Of a stretch of 64,000 nucleotides of DNA, positions 45,922-54,837 are shown piece by piece (the stretch's first letter is position 1; each line of letters begins with the position of its first letter). This stretch comes from Jeotgalibacillus soli. Its GTDB lineage: Bacteria > Bacillota > Bacilli > Bacillales > Jeotgalibacillaceae. The position numbers and the translations under genes were made by a program. The stretch covers positions 1-64,000 of the forward strand of contig NZ_JXRP01000008.1 of NCBI RefSeq assembly GCF_000829435.1. Direction: 5' to 3'. The notes below the pieces were generated by a model that saw nothing but the letters and a program-made list of their open reading frames with translations, ran no database searches and was not told where the DNA came from.

Positions 45922-46293
45922 CTTCTTATCCTCCTTGCTGTCAATATAACGGAACCAAGTTCATAAATTTTTCATATACCTTGACGTTACACCATTAAAA
46001 CGTACGATCTAGCGTAAGAATTGAATAAAAATCTGATCCTTCCTACCTAAATGATTGATAATTCTAAATATTAAAAATTAAGTATTGAAACAGAAAAAAT
46101 TCTACTATAAGATAGGGATAGGTTATTTGGTTGCTAAAATTTATCTTCATACGACCTGATGAGTTCAAGACTATTAAATATGTATGCTTAAAAATCATTC
46201 GTCCCTCTTTTACTCTACTAATATGAATCAATCCTCAGCCACTGTTTCTTAGATGACACCAATTCATTCCTAAGCTTATTTTCTTGAATAAAA
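45922..46293. other. intergenic before the dehydrogenase operon
   Basis: AT-rich with no coding frame. No sigma-54 -24/-12 element (TGGCAC-N5-TTGC) was found here, although acetoin operons of Bacillus often use one. Confidence 0.45.
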
Positions 46294-46307
46294 TGTAAAC
46301 GCTTTCA
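46294..46307. promoter_or_regulatory. perfect cre box before the E1 genes
   Basis: TGTAAACGCTTTCA matches the CcpA consensus TGWAANCGNTNWCA at all positions. It lies 52 bases before the E1alpha start, so glucose repression of the operon is expected. Confidence 0.8.
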
Positions 46308-46358
46308 AATCAATTGAGTGTTTGCGTATTGAAATGAATTCAGAAGGGGGAATTTAGC

Positions 46359-47369
46359 GTGTCGATGACAAGAGAAAGAATCAATATCCCAGTCGAAAAG
46401 CTTAAATGGATGTACGAAACAATGGTAAAAAGCCGCTATTACGAAGATGTAATGGTAGAGGCCTACAATGAAGGTAAAAAGCCTGTTTTTAATATTGGTG
46501 CAGGACCTGTTCCAGGAGAAATGCATTTAAGTACAGGACAAGAGCCTGCCGCTGTTGGCATTTGTGCTCATCTTACGAAAGATGATACCGTTACTTCTCC
46601 ACATCGTCCTCACCATCATGCCATTGCAAAGGGTGTGGATTTAAACAGAATGACAGCTGAGATTTTCGGAAAAGTCACAGGTCTTGGCAAAGGCAAGGGA
46701 GGCCACATGCATCTCTTTGATCCCGAAGTTAAATTTTCCTGTGGCGGCATTATTGCAGCAGGGATTCCGCATGCGGTTGGGGCAGCTTTGGCAGCCAAGA
46801 AAAAAGGGAAAGACTGGGTTGCTGTTGCGTTTGTCGGAGAGGGTGCAGCCAATGCCGGAGGATTTCATGAATCATTGAATCTTGCTGCGTTATGGAAGCT
46901 TCCATTAATTGTTGTTGTTGAAGATAACGCATACGGAATCTCCGTTCCAAAGAGCGGTTCTACTGCCGTTGCCTCAAATGATTTGAGGGCAGCTGCTTAC
47001 GGAATTGAAGGTGCTTATGTCCGCAATAATGATCCAATTGAAATGTACCTTGCATCCGAAGAGGCGGTAAGACGTGCGAGGAATGGGGAAGGACCAACCA
47101 TTATTGAAATTGAAACGCATCGCTATTTAGGACATTTCCAGGGAGATCCAGAAATGTATCGGGATAAAGAAGAGGTGCCAAATCTTCGCAAAATAGATCC
47201 TATTACTAAAATAAGAGATTTAATGCTTTCAGAAGGAATCGCAACAGAAGAAGAAACAGCCCAAATAGAAGTACGAGCAAAAAAAGACGTGGATGATGCT
47301 TATCATTTTGCTAGAGAAAGTGAATATCCTGCCCCTGAAGATGCTTTAAAGGACGTTTTTTCATCATAA
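46359..47369 (+). CDS. acoA: 2-oxoacid/acetoin dehydrogenase E1 alpha subunit
   Basis: A 336-aa thiamine-diphosphate dehydrogenase alpha chain. The TPP-binding motif is VGEGAANAGGFHESLNLAAL to VVEDNAYGIS (about residues 157-190, GDG-like GEGAANxG...N). Similarity is to AcoA and pyruvate/branched-chain E1alpha; AcoA is my choice because of the size, a three-gene E1-E1-E2 cluster and the lack of a full pdh context. The start is GTG with AAGGGGG eight bases upstream. A repeat separates it from the beta gene. Confidence 0.8.
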   Translation: MSMTRERINIPVEKLKWMYETMVKSRYYEDVMVEAYNEGKKPVFNIGAGPVPGEMHLSTGQEPAAVGICAHLTKDDTVTSPHRPHHHAIAKGVDLNRMTAEIFGKVTGLGKGKGGHMHLFDPEVKFSCGGIIAAGIPHAVGAALAAKKKGKDWVAVAFVGEGAANAGGFHESLNLAALWKLPLIVVVEDNAYGISVPKSGSTAVASNDLRAAAYGIEGAYVRNNDPIEMYLASEEAVRRARNGEGPTIIEIETHRYLGHFQGDPEMYRDKEEVPNLRKIDPITKIRDLMLSEGIATEEETAQIEVRAKKDVDDAYHFARESEYPAPEDALKDVFSS

Positions 47370-47395
47370 AAACCCAGACTATGTCATAGATAATT

Positions 47396-47523
47396 GTTGA
47401 TTGAAACGGATACGTGAGACTCCTGCTTAGAAAAGCGAGTCAATAGAAGACCCACCAGGCGCGTCATGCGCCGTGGAGTGTCGGACCGCCCGCGGAAAGC
47501 GAACGCCTGTAGCGGAATCAACT
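47396..47523. repeat. MITE-like intergenic repeat, copy 2 (longest)
   Basis: About 128 bases from TTGATTG to CGGAATCAAC, with the ends TTGATT/AATCAA inverted, ACTCCTGCTTAGAAAAGCGA as in copy 1, and an inner palindrome GGCGCGTCATGCGCC. It lies between the E1alpha and E1beta genes. A perfect small hairpin TGGCAAGTT-AACTTGCCA follows at 47524-47542. Confidence 0.82.
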
Positions 47524-47567
47524 GGCAAGTTTAACTTGCCAAAACATAAAAAGAAAGGGGATTGCAG

Positions 47568-48590
47568 ATGGAAACGATCGAAAAGCGAATGTTAACAGGG
47601 AATAAAGCGATGGCTGAAGCGATAGCATTAGAAATGGAGCGCGACCCAACTGTATTTGTTTTAGGTGAGGATGTAGGAAAGTATGGGGGGATCTTTGGAT
47701 CAACACAAGGGCTATTTGATCAATTTGGTGCAGATCGTGTCATGGATACCCCGATTTCTGAAACAGCATTTATTGGAGCAGCCATTGGGGCAGCAGCAGA
47801 AGGGATGCGTCCCATTACGGAGCTTATGTTTGTCGATTTCTTTGGCGTCTGTATGGACCAAATCTATAACCATATGGCCAAGATTCCCTATATGTCAGGG
47901 GGAAATGTAAAGCTCCCAATGGTTCTAATGACGGCCGTTGGCGGTGGATATAATGATGCCGCTCAGCATTCTCAAACTTTATATGCAACATTTGCTCACC
48001 TTCCTGGAATGAAGGTAGTGGCTCCGTCCACTCCATATGATTTAAAAGGAATGATGATTTCCGCGATCAGAGACGATAACCCGGTTGTCTTCATGTTCCA
48101 TAAAACATTGCAGGGGCTTGGATGGATGGATCAGCTGGATGCATCCATTTCCCACGTGCCTAAAGAAGACTATACGGTACCGCTGGATAAGGCAAACGTT
48201 GTTCGTGAAGGGAAGGATGTGACGATTGTTGGCTTGCAAATGACGATGCATTATGCACTCGAGGCAGCAGAAAAGCTAGCAGAAGAAGGTATTGAAGCAG
48301 AGGTGATTGATTTACGTTCTATAGCTCCAATCGACAAAGAAACGATTATCAAATCTGTTAAGAGAACACATCGTTTAATTGTAGTAGATGAGGACTATTT
48401 ATCCTGCGGCATTTCAGCAGAGGTTTCGGCAATTATTGCGGAAGAAGCTTTATATGAGCTTGAAGCACCAGTAAAAAGAATTGCTGTCCCGGATGTTCCT
48501 CTTCCTTATAGCCGTCCTTTAGAGCAATTTGTTCTTCCAAATGCAAATAAAATTTATGATGAAGCGATGAAGCTAATTAACGAATGGTGA
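47568..48590 (+). CDS. acoB: 2-oxoacid/acetoin dehydrogenase E1 beta subunit
   Basis: A 340-aa transketolase-like beta chain: GNKAMAEAIALEMERDPTVF, then VLGEDVGKYGGIFG at about residues 30-43, DTPISETAFIGAAIGAA, and the C-terminal transketolase domain with VIDLRSIAPIDKETI. I chose ATG 47568 with AAAGGGG seven bases upstream. It pairs with the alpha chain across the repeat and is followed after 18 bases by the E2 gene. Confidence 0.85.
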   Translation: METIEKRMLTGNKAMAEAIALEMERDPTVFVLGEDVGKYGGIFGSTQGLFDQFGADRVMDTPISETAFIGAAIGAAAEGMRPITELMFVDFFGVCMDQIYNHMAKIPYMSGGNVKLPMVLMTAVGGGYNDAAQHSQTLYATFAHLPGMKVVAPSTPYDLKGMMISAIRDDNPVVFMFHKTLQGLGWMDQLDASISHVPKEDYTVPLDKANVVREGKDVTIVGLQMTMHYALEAAEKLAEEGIEAEVIDLRSIAPIDKETIIKSVKRTHRLIVVDEDYLSCGISAEVSAIIAEEALYELEAPVKRIAVPDVPLPYSRPLEQFVLPNANKIYDEAMKLINEW

Positions 48591-48608
48591 GCAGGGGGCT
48601 AGAGGTCT

Positions 48609-49736
48609 ATGTATGAAGTAAAGCTGCCGCAAACATCCGAGAACGAATCTGAAAGTGTTATTGTTTTTTGGCATAAAGGCGAGGGTGATGCTGTCCAAAA
48701 AGGGGACGTACTGGTTGAAGTACAAACAGAAAAGGCTGTTTTTGAAGTAAAGTCTGAAACAAGCGGGATCTTGGCAGAAATTCTGATGCCAAGGGGTGAG
48801 GTAGCTACAGTAGGAGATGTTCTGGCTACGATTGACATGAAGGAAGAAGCATCCAAAAATGAAAACGAGTCAAAATCTGAAGAAAGTATGCAAGAATCTT
48901 TAACGGAAGAAACCGATTTTGTCAGAGTATCTCCACGCATTCGCCGTTTAGCAAAAGAACTTGGTGTCAGCCTGAAATCGATTAAAGGGACAGGGCGGGG
49001 CGGTCAGCCAACAGAAGAGGAAATTCAAAAGGCTGCCGCTCAGGAAAGGGATGATCCGTATCAAACGGTATCTTTTACAGGCTATAGAAAGACTGTTGCG
49101 AAGCGTATGCTGGCGAGTTTACAGTCATCTGCTCAGTTAACGGAAACTGCTTGGGCAGATGTGACATTACTCGACGAGGAACGAAAGCGTATATACGAGG
49201 ATTTTACGTGGAATGACCTCCTATTATTTGCTGTCACCAAGGCACTGCAGGAGCATCCAAATATTAATGCTCATGTTCATGACGAAGAAATTCACGAATA
49301 TAAAGAGGTACACTTAGGCGTTGCAGTAGATACAGAGAACGGGCTTTATGTCCCTGTGATAAAAAATGCAGATGAGTTAACGATTATTCAGTTAAAGGAA
49401 AAAGGACGGTTATTGATTGAAAAAGCGAAAAATCAAAAGCTCTCACCTGATGAACAGTCAGGTGCATCTTTTACAGTTACGAATCTTGGGAGGTTCGGCA
49501 TCCAGTTCTTTACGCCAATCATTAACCGGCCGGAGGCTGCGATTCTTGGGATCGGAAAGATTGAAACAGACCTTGTCCTTAAAGGGGGGGAGGTGACTGA
49601 ACGAAAAAAACTTCCATTAAGCTTAACGTTTGATCACAGAGCCATTGATGGTGTACCGGCAGCAAAATTCCTGTACACCGTCATTGACTATCTTCAAGAT
49701 CCGACCAAGCTAGTAGAAAAAGTGCTGATGAGCTAG
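48609..49736 (+). CDS. acoC: dihydrolipoamide acyltransferase E2
   Basis: A 375-aa E2. One lipoyl domain (about residues 1-77; the lipoylated Lys is in VQTEKAVFEV), a charged linker, a peripheral subunit-binding domain (VSPRIRRLAKELGVSLKSIK, about 106-140) and the catalytic core with the active-site DHRAIDG near residue 343. No E3 (dihydrolipoamide dehydrogenase) gene follows, so the complex must borrow E3 from another operon. Ends in a terminator. Confidence 0.86.
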   Translation: MYEVKLPQTSENESESVIVFWHKGEGDAVQKGDVLVEVQTEKAVFEVKSETSGILAEILMPRGEVATVGDVLATIDMKEEASKNENESKSEESMQESLTEETDFVRVSPRIRRLAKELGVSLKSIKGTGRGGQPTEEEIQKAAAQERDDPYQTVSFTGYRKTVAKRMLASLQSSAQLTETAWADVTLLDEERKRIYEDFTWNDLLLFAVTKALQEHPNINAHVHDEEIHEYKEVHLGVAVDTENGLYVPVIKNADELTIIQLKEKGRLLIEKAKNQKLSPDEQSGASFTVTNLGRFGIQFFTPIINRPEAAILGIGKIETDLVLKGGEVTERKKLPLSLTFDHRAIDGVPAAKFLYTVIDYLQDPTKLVEKVLMS

Positions 49737-49782
49737 AAAATAGATAAGCTACTTACTATGAGAGGATAGAGCTGTAAACGAT

Positions 49783-49826
49783 AAAAACTCCCGGACCATT
49801 CATTTGGACTTGGGAGTTTTTGGATT
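49783..49826 (+). terminator. terminator of the dehydrogenase operon
   Basis: AAAAACTCCC and GGGAGTTTTT pair across about 19 bases. Confidence 0.75.
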
Positions 49827-50013
49827 GTATGGATAAGGTTCACTATAGGATCCTTTTTATTGATTATAGGTTCAGATATCAAAGCACCTTTGATCTTACT
49901 TACAAAGCATCTATTATTGATAATAAAAAAGTCGTTGAAAGCAAACGTTATACGGTTCGTTATCAGTGGAAATTTACTTTATCTTTTGACTATGTTCACT
50001 ATAATGGTTGAAT

Positions 50014-50103
50014 TTGGCACGATATTGATTAGAGCGTAAGGCGTGAGACTCCTGCGGGGAAAGAGAGCACCTCACTCTCTAATCAACAGGCAATTTTAAC
50101 AGA
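50014..50103. repeat. MITE-like intergenic repeat, copy 3
   Basis: Shares TTTGGCAC, TTGATT and the GTGAGACTCCTGCGGG core with the other copies and ends in AATCAACAGGCAATTTTAAC. It lacks the centre of copy 2. Confidence 0.7.
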
Positions 50104-50620
50104 GTCGATCTATTAAATCAGAACAAGCTGAAAAATGCCGGGTCTTTTTATTTCCCGTCTTCTAGTTTTCCATCCCTCAGCAAAATAGTTTAAAGAGGAG
50201 TGAAAAGAATTACATCCAATGTTTTTTGAATGTCCTCTTCAAATTATAAAAGACAAGGGTAATGGTGTTTTTTAGTGGAACTCTTTTTCCATCATTAGTT
50301 GCTTCTCGTATGTTTAGAAATTCATTTTTCACATCAAAATGAAAGGGTTTCCGATATTTTTGTCGAATGGTTGAAAGGGGAGAAACTTCAATTTTTTACA
50401 AGGGGATTTGAGGAAGAGATGGATGCGGTTTTTACCGGAACTGTTTTTGTTTGTCCTTAATTTAACATTTATTGAATTTGGATTATGATTGCTAGTGAAA
50501 AAATAAAAGCGTTTATTTTATTCATATGTCTTTACACATGTTAAAAATGTTGAAATGAATGGTGTAATTAAGTATGGTTAATCTATGATCAATGATTAGT
50601 AGAAAATGGGGGTATAATAC
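50104..50620. other. intergenic before pncA
   Basis: No gene. AAAATAAA-AGCG-TTTATTTT (50500-50519) is a perfect inverted repeat that could be an operator for the NAD genes. TATAAT overlaps the ribosome site region at 50612, but it is too near the start to be the main promoter. Confidence 0.45.
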
Positions 50621-51172
50621 ATGTCTAAACGAGCACTATTGAATATCGATTATACAATCGATTTTGTCGCAGCAGATGGGGCTTTAACCAGTGGCGAACC
50701 AGGTCAGTTCATAGAAGAAAGCGTGACGTCACTAACAAAAACCTTTCATGAAAATGGTGATCTAGTGGTGTTCGCCATTGATTTGCACGAGGAGAATGAC
50801 CCTTACCACCCGGAGACAGCTCTCTTTCCTCCTCATAATATAAGGGGAACAGCGGGAAGACATCTGTATGGTTCGCTGCAATCTCTTTATGATATGATTC
50901 AAGAAGATGAAAATGTGGTCTATATAGATAAAACCCGTTACAGTGCTTTTGCTGGAACGAATTTGGAGCAATTATTGCGTGAGCGCAATATTGACGAGGT
51001 TCACTTAATTGGCGTATGCACGGATATATGTGTGCTTCACACGGCGGTGGACGCTTACAATAAAGGATTTAAAATTGTCATCCACAAGGATGCGGTGGCA
51101 AGTTTTAACCAAGCAGGACATGACTGGGCGTTAGGACATTTTACTGCATCCCTTGGAGCAGAAGTAAGGTAA
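50621..51172 (+). CDS. pncA: nicotinamidase PncA
   Basis: An isochorismatase-fold amidase of 183 aa, the length of B. subtilis PncA (YueJ). The catalytic triad is visible: Asp in LLNIDYTIDFV (about residue 10), Lys in DKTRYSAF (about 106) and Cys in LIGVCTDICVLH (about 133-140). It turns nicotinamide into nicotinate for the next enzyme, PncB. GGGGG precedes the ATG. First gene of the pncA-pncB-nadE salvage set. Confidence 0.92.
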   Translation: MSKRALLNIDYTIDFVAADGALTSGEPGQFIEESVTSLTKTFHENGDLVVFAIDLHEENDPYHPETALFPPHNIRGTAGRHLYGSLQSLYDMIQEDENVVYIDKTRYSAFAGTNLEQLLRERNIDEVHLIGVCTDICVLHTAVDAYNKGFKIVIHKDAVASFNQAGHDWALGHFTASLGAEVR

Positions 51173-51196
51173 CGCCTGAATAAGGAGCTAAATGGT

Positions 51197-52669
51197 ATGA
51201 ATTATGGATATCCTGATGATAGCTTGATGCTACATACAGATCTTTATCAAATCAATATGGCTGAAACGTACTGGGAAGATGGCATGCATAAAAAAAATGC
51301 TGTGTTCGAGCTTTTCTTCCGATCGCTTCCATTTGGAAATGGCTATGCAGTATTTGCAGGTTTAGAACGTGCCATTCAATATTTACAGGAGTTTCGTTTT
51401 TCTGACACAGATCTTGAGTATTTGGAGCATGGAGTAGGCTATAAGCAAGATTTTATTGCCTTTTTGCGGGACCTTCGCTTTACAGGAACAGTACGTTCCA
51501 TGAGAGAAGGGGAGCTGGTATTTGGGAATGAGCCAATCATGCGAATCGAGGCTCCTTTAGTTGAGGCTCAGCTTGTTGAGACAGCGCTGCTGAATATCAT
51601 TAATTATCAGACGTTGATTGCAACAAAGGCCTCTCGTATTAAACAAGTGGTGGGGAATGAAATGCTGATGGAGTTTGGTACAAGACGGGCTCATGAGCTG
51701 GATGCAGCCGTCTGGGGGACAAGAGCGGCCTATATTGGCGGATTTGACTCAACAAGCAACGTAAGAGCAGGGAAAATGTTTAACCTTCCTGTTTCAGGTA
51801 CGCATTCCCATGCCATGATTCAAGCCTACAAAGATGAGTATACAGCCTTTAAGAAATACGCCCGACGCCATCAGAACTGCGTCTTTCTAGTGGATACTTA
51901 CGACACGCTAAGATCAGGAGTACCAACAGCCATTCAAGTTGCAAAGGAATTAGGGGATGACATTAATTTTATTGGTGTACGCTTAGATAGCGGAGATATT
52001 GCGTACTTGTCAAAAGAAACCCGTCGTCTGCTTGATGAAGCGGGGTTGACTGACGCGAAAATTATTGCATCGAATGATCTTGATGAGTACACCATTTTAA
52101 ACTTAAAAGCACAGGGAGCTGCCGTAGATATGTGGGGGATTGGTACAAAGCTGATTACCGCCTATGACCAGCCTGCGCTTGGTGCCGTTTATAAGCTTGT
52201 GTCAATTGAAAATAAACAAGGTGATATGGTGGATACCATTAAAATTTCGAGTAATGCTGAAAAGGTAACGACACCAGGTATTAAACGCGTCTACCGAATT
52301 ATTAATAAACTTAATCAGAAATCCGAGGGTGACTATATTACATTGGATGACGAAAATCCGCAAAAGGAGGATCACTTAAAAATGTTCCATCCTGTGCATA
52401 CCTTCGTCACGAAATTTGTCACCAATTTCGAAGCAAGAGATCTTCATCATGTCATCTTTGAAAATGGTGAGCTTTGCTACACAACACCGCCGCTTGAAGA
52501 AATTAAAGACTATCTTCAAGAAAATCTGGATCTGTTATGGGATGAATATAAGCGTTCGATGAATCCGGAAGAGTATCCAGTAGATCTTAGTCAGAAATGC
52601 TGGGACAATAAGATGCGCAATATACAAGAAGTGAAGCAATCCATTCGCAATGCTACTGCACGATATTAA
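51197..52669 (+). CDS. pncB: nicotinate phosphoribosyltransferase PncB
   Basis: A 490-aa enzyme (YueK) that couples nicotinate and PRPP into nicotinate mononucleotide. Family segments are HTDLYQINMAETYW (N-terminus), EFGTRRAHELDAAVWGTRAA (about 163-182) and VDTYDTLRSGVPTAI, VRLDSGDIAYLSKETR. The catalytic His that is phosphorylated in the family is probably in VSGTHSHAMIQAY. It begins 24 bases after pncA. Confidence 0.94.
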   Translation: MNYGYPDDSLMLHTDLYQINMAETYWEDGMHKKNAVFELFFRSLPFGNGYAVFAGLERAIQYLQEFRFSDTDLEYLEHGVGYKQDFIAFLRDLRFTGTVRSMREGELVFGNEPIMRIEAPLVEAQLVETALLNIINYQTLIATKASRIKQVVGNEMLMEFGTRRAHELDAAVWGTRAAYIGGFDSTSNVRAGKMFNLPVSGTHSHAMIQAYKDEYTAFKKYARRHQNCVFLVDTYDTLRSGVPTAIQVAKELGDDINFIGVRLDSGDIAYLSKETRRLLDEAGLTDAKIIASNDLDEYTILNLKAQGAAVDMWGIGTKLITAYDQPALGAVYKLVSIENKQGDMVDTIKISSNAEKVTTPGIKRVYRIINKLNQKSEGDYITLDDENPQKEDHLKMFHPVHTFVTKFVTNFEARDLHHVIFENGELCYTTPPLEEIKDYLQENLDLLWDEYKRSMNPEEYPVDLSQKCWDNKMRNIQEVKQSIRNATARY

Positions 52670-52759
52670 CAATTATAGATGATTTGTGGTACCATAATAT
52701 GTGAAATGGTGTACAAGAATCACTCCATGAATAATCCAATGCAGAAAGGTGAGAATTAA

Positions 52760-53587
52760 ATGGGAACCCTTCAGCAGCAAATCATTGAAGAATTGAAAGT
52801 AAAGCCGTCTATTGATCCAAAAGAAGAGATTCGTAGAAGTATTGATTTTTTAAAAGAATACTTACAGAAGCATTCATTCTTAAAAGGGTTGGTTTTGGGT
52901 CTTTCTGGAGGGCAGGACTCCACACTTTGTGGAAAGCTGGCGCAGCTTGCTGTAAATGAACTGAACGAAGAATCAGGAGAAAAGCGCTATACCTATACGG
53001 CTGTAAGACTTCCGTACGGTACACAAAGTGATGAACAGGATTGTCAGGATGCGATTAGATTTATTGAGCCTGATGAAGTGATTGTTGTGAATATTAAACC
53101 AGCTGTTGATCAAAGTGTAGCATCTTTACTGGAAGCGGGAATCGAGCTTTCGGATTTTGTTAAAGGGAATGAAAAAGCGCGTGAACGAATGAAGGTTCAG
53201 TACTCAATCGCTTCAATGAAAAATGCGGTCGTACTTGGAACAGATCATGCGGCTGAAGCGATCACTGGATTTTATACAAAGTATGGTGATGGTGGAGCGG
53301 ATTTAGTTCCGTTATTCCGTTTAAACAAACGTCAAGGTAAACAGCTGTTAAAGGAGCTTGGCTGTCCAGAGCACCTCTATACAAAAAAGCCGACAGCAGA
53401 TCTAGAGGACGACCGTCCTTCCCTTGAAGATGAAGTCGCACTTGGGGTGACCTACGACAACATCGATGATTATTTGGAAAATAAAGAAACACCTGCAGCT
53501 GCACAAGAGAAGATTGAAGGATATTACTTGCGTTCTCAGCATAAACGAAAACTTCCAATAACGGTTTTTGATGCCTTCTGGAAGTAA
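52760..53587 (+). CDS. nadE: ammonia-dependent NAD synthetase NadE
   Basis: A 275-aa NH3-dependent synthetase (B. subtilis type, no glutaminase domain). The ATP pyrophosphatase loop is [15 protein letters not shown] (about residues 46-60), and the [20 protein letters not shown] segment (about 214-233) closes over the substrate. AAAGGTGAG precedes the ATG. It completes NAD salvage from nicotinamide together with a nadD gene elsewhere. Confidence 0.95.
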   Translation: MGTLQQQIIEELKVKPSIDPKEEIRRSIDFLKEYLQKHSFLKGLVLGLSGGQDSTLCGKLAQLAVNELNEESGEKRYTYTAVRLPYGTQSDEQDCQDAIRFIEPDEVIVVNIKPAVDQSVASLLEAGIELSDFVKGNEKARERMKVQYSIASMKNAVVLGTDHAAEAITGFYTKYGDGGADLVPLFRLNKRQGKQLLKELGCPEHLYTKKPTADLEDDRPSLEDEVALGVTYDNIDDYLENKETPAAAQEKIEGYYLRSQHKRKLPITVFDAFWK

Positions 53588-53674
53588 GGGGCGGCTGATT
53601 AGAAAGGAATAGAACAGGCAATGATAAAGGTACCCCCTTTTTGCTGTTCATTTCTTTCCCATGAACGCAATAAG

Positions 53675-53726
53675 AACCTGATTGGATAGAAGGAAGCAGA
53701 ATGCCTTTTATTCAATCGGGTTTTTC
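53675..53726 (+). terminator. terminator after nadE
   Basis: AACCTGATTGGATAGAAGG and CCTTTTATTCAATCGGGTT pair over 19 positions with three G-U pairs, followed by TTTTT. Confidence 0.85.
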
Positions 53727-53889
53727 CTGTGTAGGCGGATAATGATAGATCTGAAAGTTGTATCGTGAATGTATTTCTTATATTCTAAAAATAGCGTATA
53801 TTATAAATTATTTTCGTTAAATACTGAATTCAATAGATTATGAAATAATAACCATGTTTTTTACAAGGAACTGGTCAGGAGGGAAACGA

Positions 53890-54837
53890 ATGTATCATCC
53901 GAAACTAGAAAATATACTACTGAATATTGAACATGTCATGATCGGAAAACGAAATGTAGCAGAGTTAAGTGTTGTGGCGTTATTAGCACAGGGTCATGTT
54001 TTGCTAGAGGACGTGCCTGGTGTTGGGAAAACAATGATGGTTCGAGCGTTGGCAAAGTCAGTAGGTGCCAATTTTAAGCGGATTCAATTCACCCCAGATT
54101 TATTACCTTCAGATGTCATTGGTGTTTCCATTTTTAATCCAAAAGAACTGGAATTTCAATTTCGCCCTGGACCGATTATGGGAAATATTATTCTTGCAGA
54201 TGAAATTAACCGAACCTCCCCAAAAACACAGTCTGCCCTATTGGAAGGTATGGAGGAAGGGAGTATTACGGTCGATGGTGTAACAAGAACACTGGATAAG
54301 CCATTTTTCGTTATGGCGACGCAAAATCCCATCGAATATGAGGGGACATATCCACTTCCTGAGGCTCAGCTCGATCGTTTTCTATTAAAAATGAGAATGG
54401 GCTATCCGAATGCAAGGGAAGAGATTGAAGTGCTGAATCGTCTTCAGATCGCCTCTCCAATTGATCAATTATCTCCCGTTCTTACGCTTGAGGAGCTAAG
54501 GGATCTTCAGCGTGAAGTGAAGGAGGTCGTAGTAGACGATACGATTAAAAGCTATATCGTTGACCTTGCAAACAAAACGAGAAACCATCCGAATGTTTAT
54601 TTGGGAGCAAGTCCTCGTGGGTCGATTGCCCTTATGAAAGCTTCTCAAGCCTATGCAATGCTGCATGGCCGCGACTATGTGCTGCCAGATGATGTGCAGT
54701 TTTTAGCTCCGTATATCTTTTCTCACCGAATCATTTTGAAGTCGGAAGCAAAATATGAAGGAATTTCAGCAGAGGATGTAATGGAAAGGATTCTTGCACG
54801 TACGCACGTCCCTGTTCAAAGGCTTGTGAATGAGTGA
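53890..54837 (+). CDS. MoxR family AAA ATPase
   Basis: A 315-aa AAA+ ATPase of the MoxR group (B. subtilis YeaC). Walker A is EDVPGVGKTMM (about residues 42-52), Walker B ILADEINR (about 102-109), sensor 1 FVMATQNP. AGGAGGG precedes ATG 53890. It forms an operon with a DUF58 protein and a transglutaminase-like membrane protein, a conserved trio thought to be a chaperone-like envelope or metal-insertion system. Function in Bacillus is not known. Confidence 0.9.
   Translation: MYHPKLENILLNIEHVMIGKRNVAELSVVALLAQGHVLLEDVPGVGKTMMVRALAKSVGANFKRIQFTPDLLPSDVIGVSIFNPKELEFQFRPGPIMGNIILADEINRTSPKTQSALLEGMEEGSITVDGVTRTLDKPFFVMATQNPIEYEGTYPLPEAQLDRFLLKMRMGYPNAREEIEVLNRLQIASPIDQLSPVLTLEELRDLQREVKEVVVDDTIKSYIVDLANKTRNHPNVYLGASPRGSIALMKASQAYAMLHGRDYVLPDDVQFLAPYIFSHRIILKSEAKYEGISAEDVMERILARTHVPVQRLVNE

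Noticed and set aside
50014-50035. TTTGGCAC...TTGATT as a sigma-54 promoter
   Set aside because: The spacing between the GG and GC-like elements is wrong, and the same bases occur in repeat copy 1, so they belong to the repeat.
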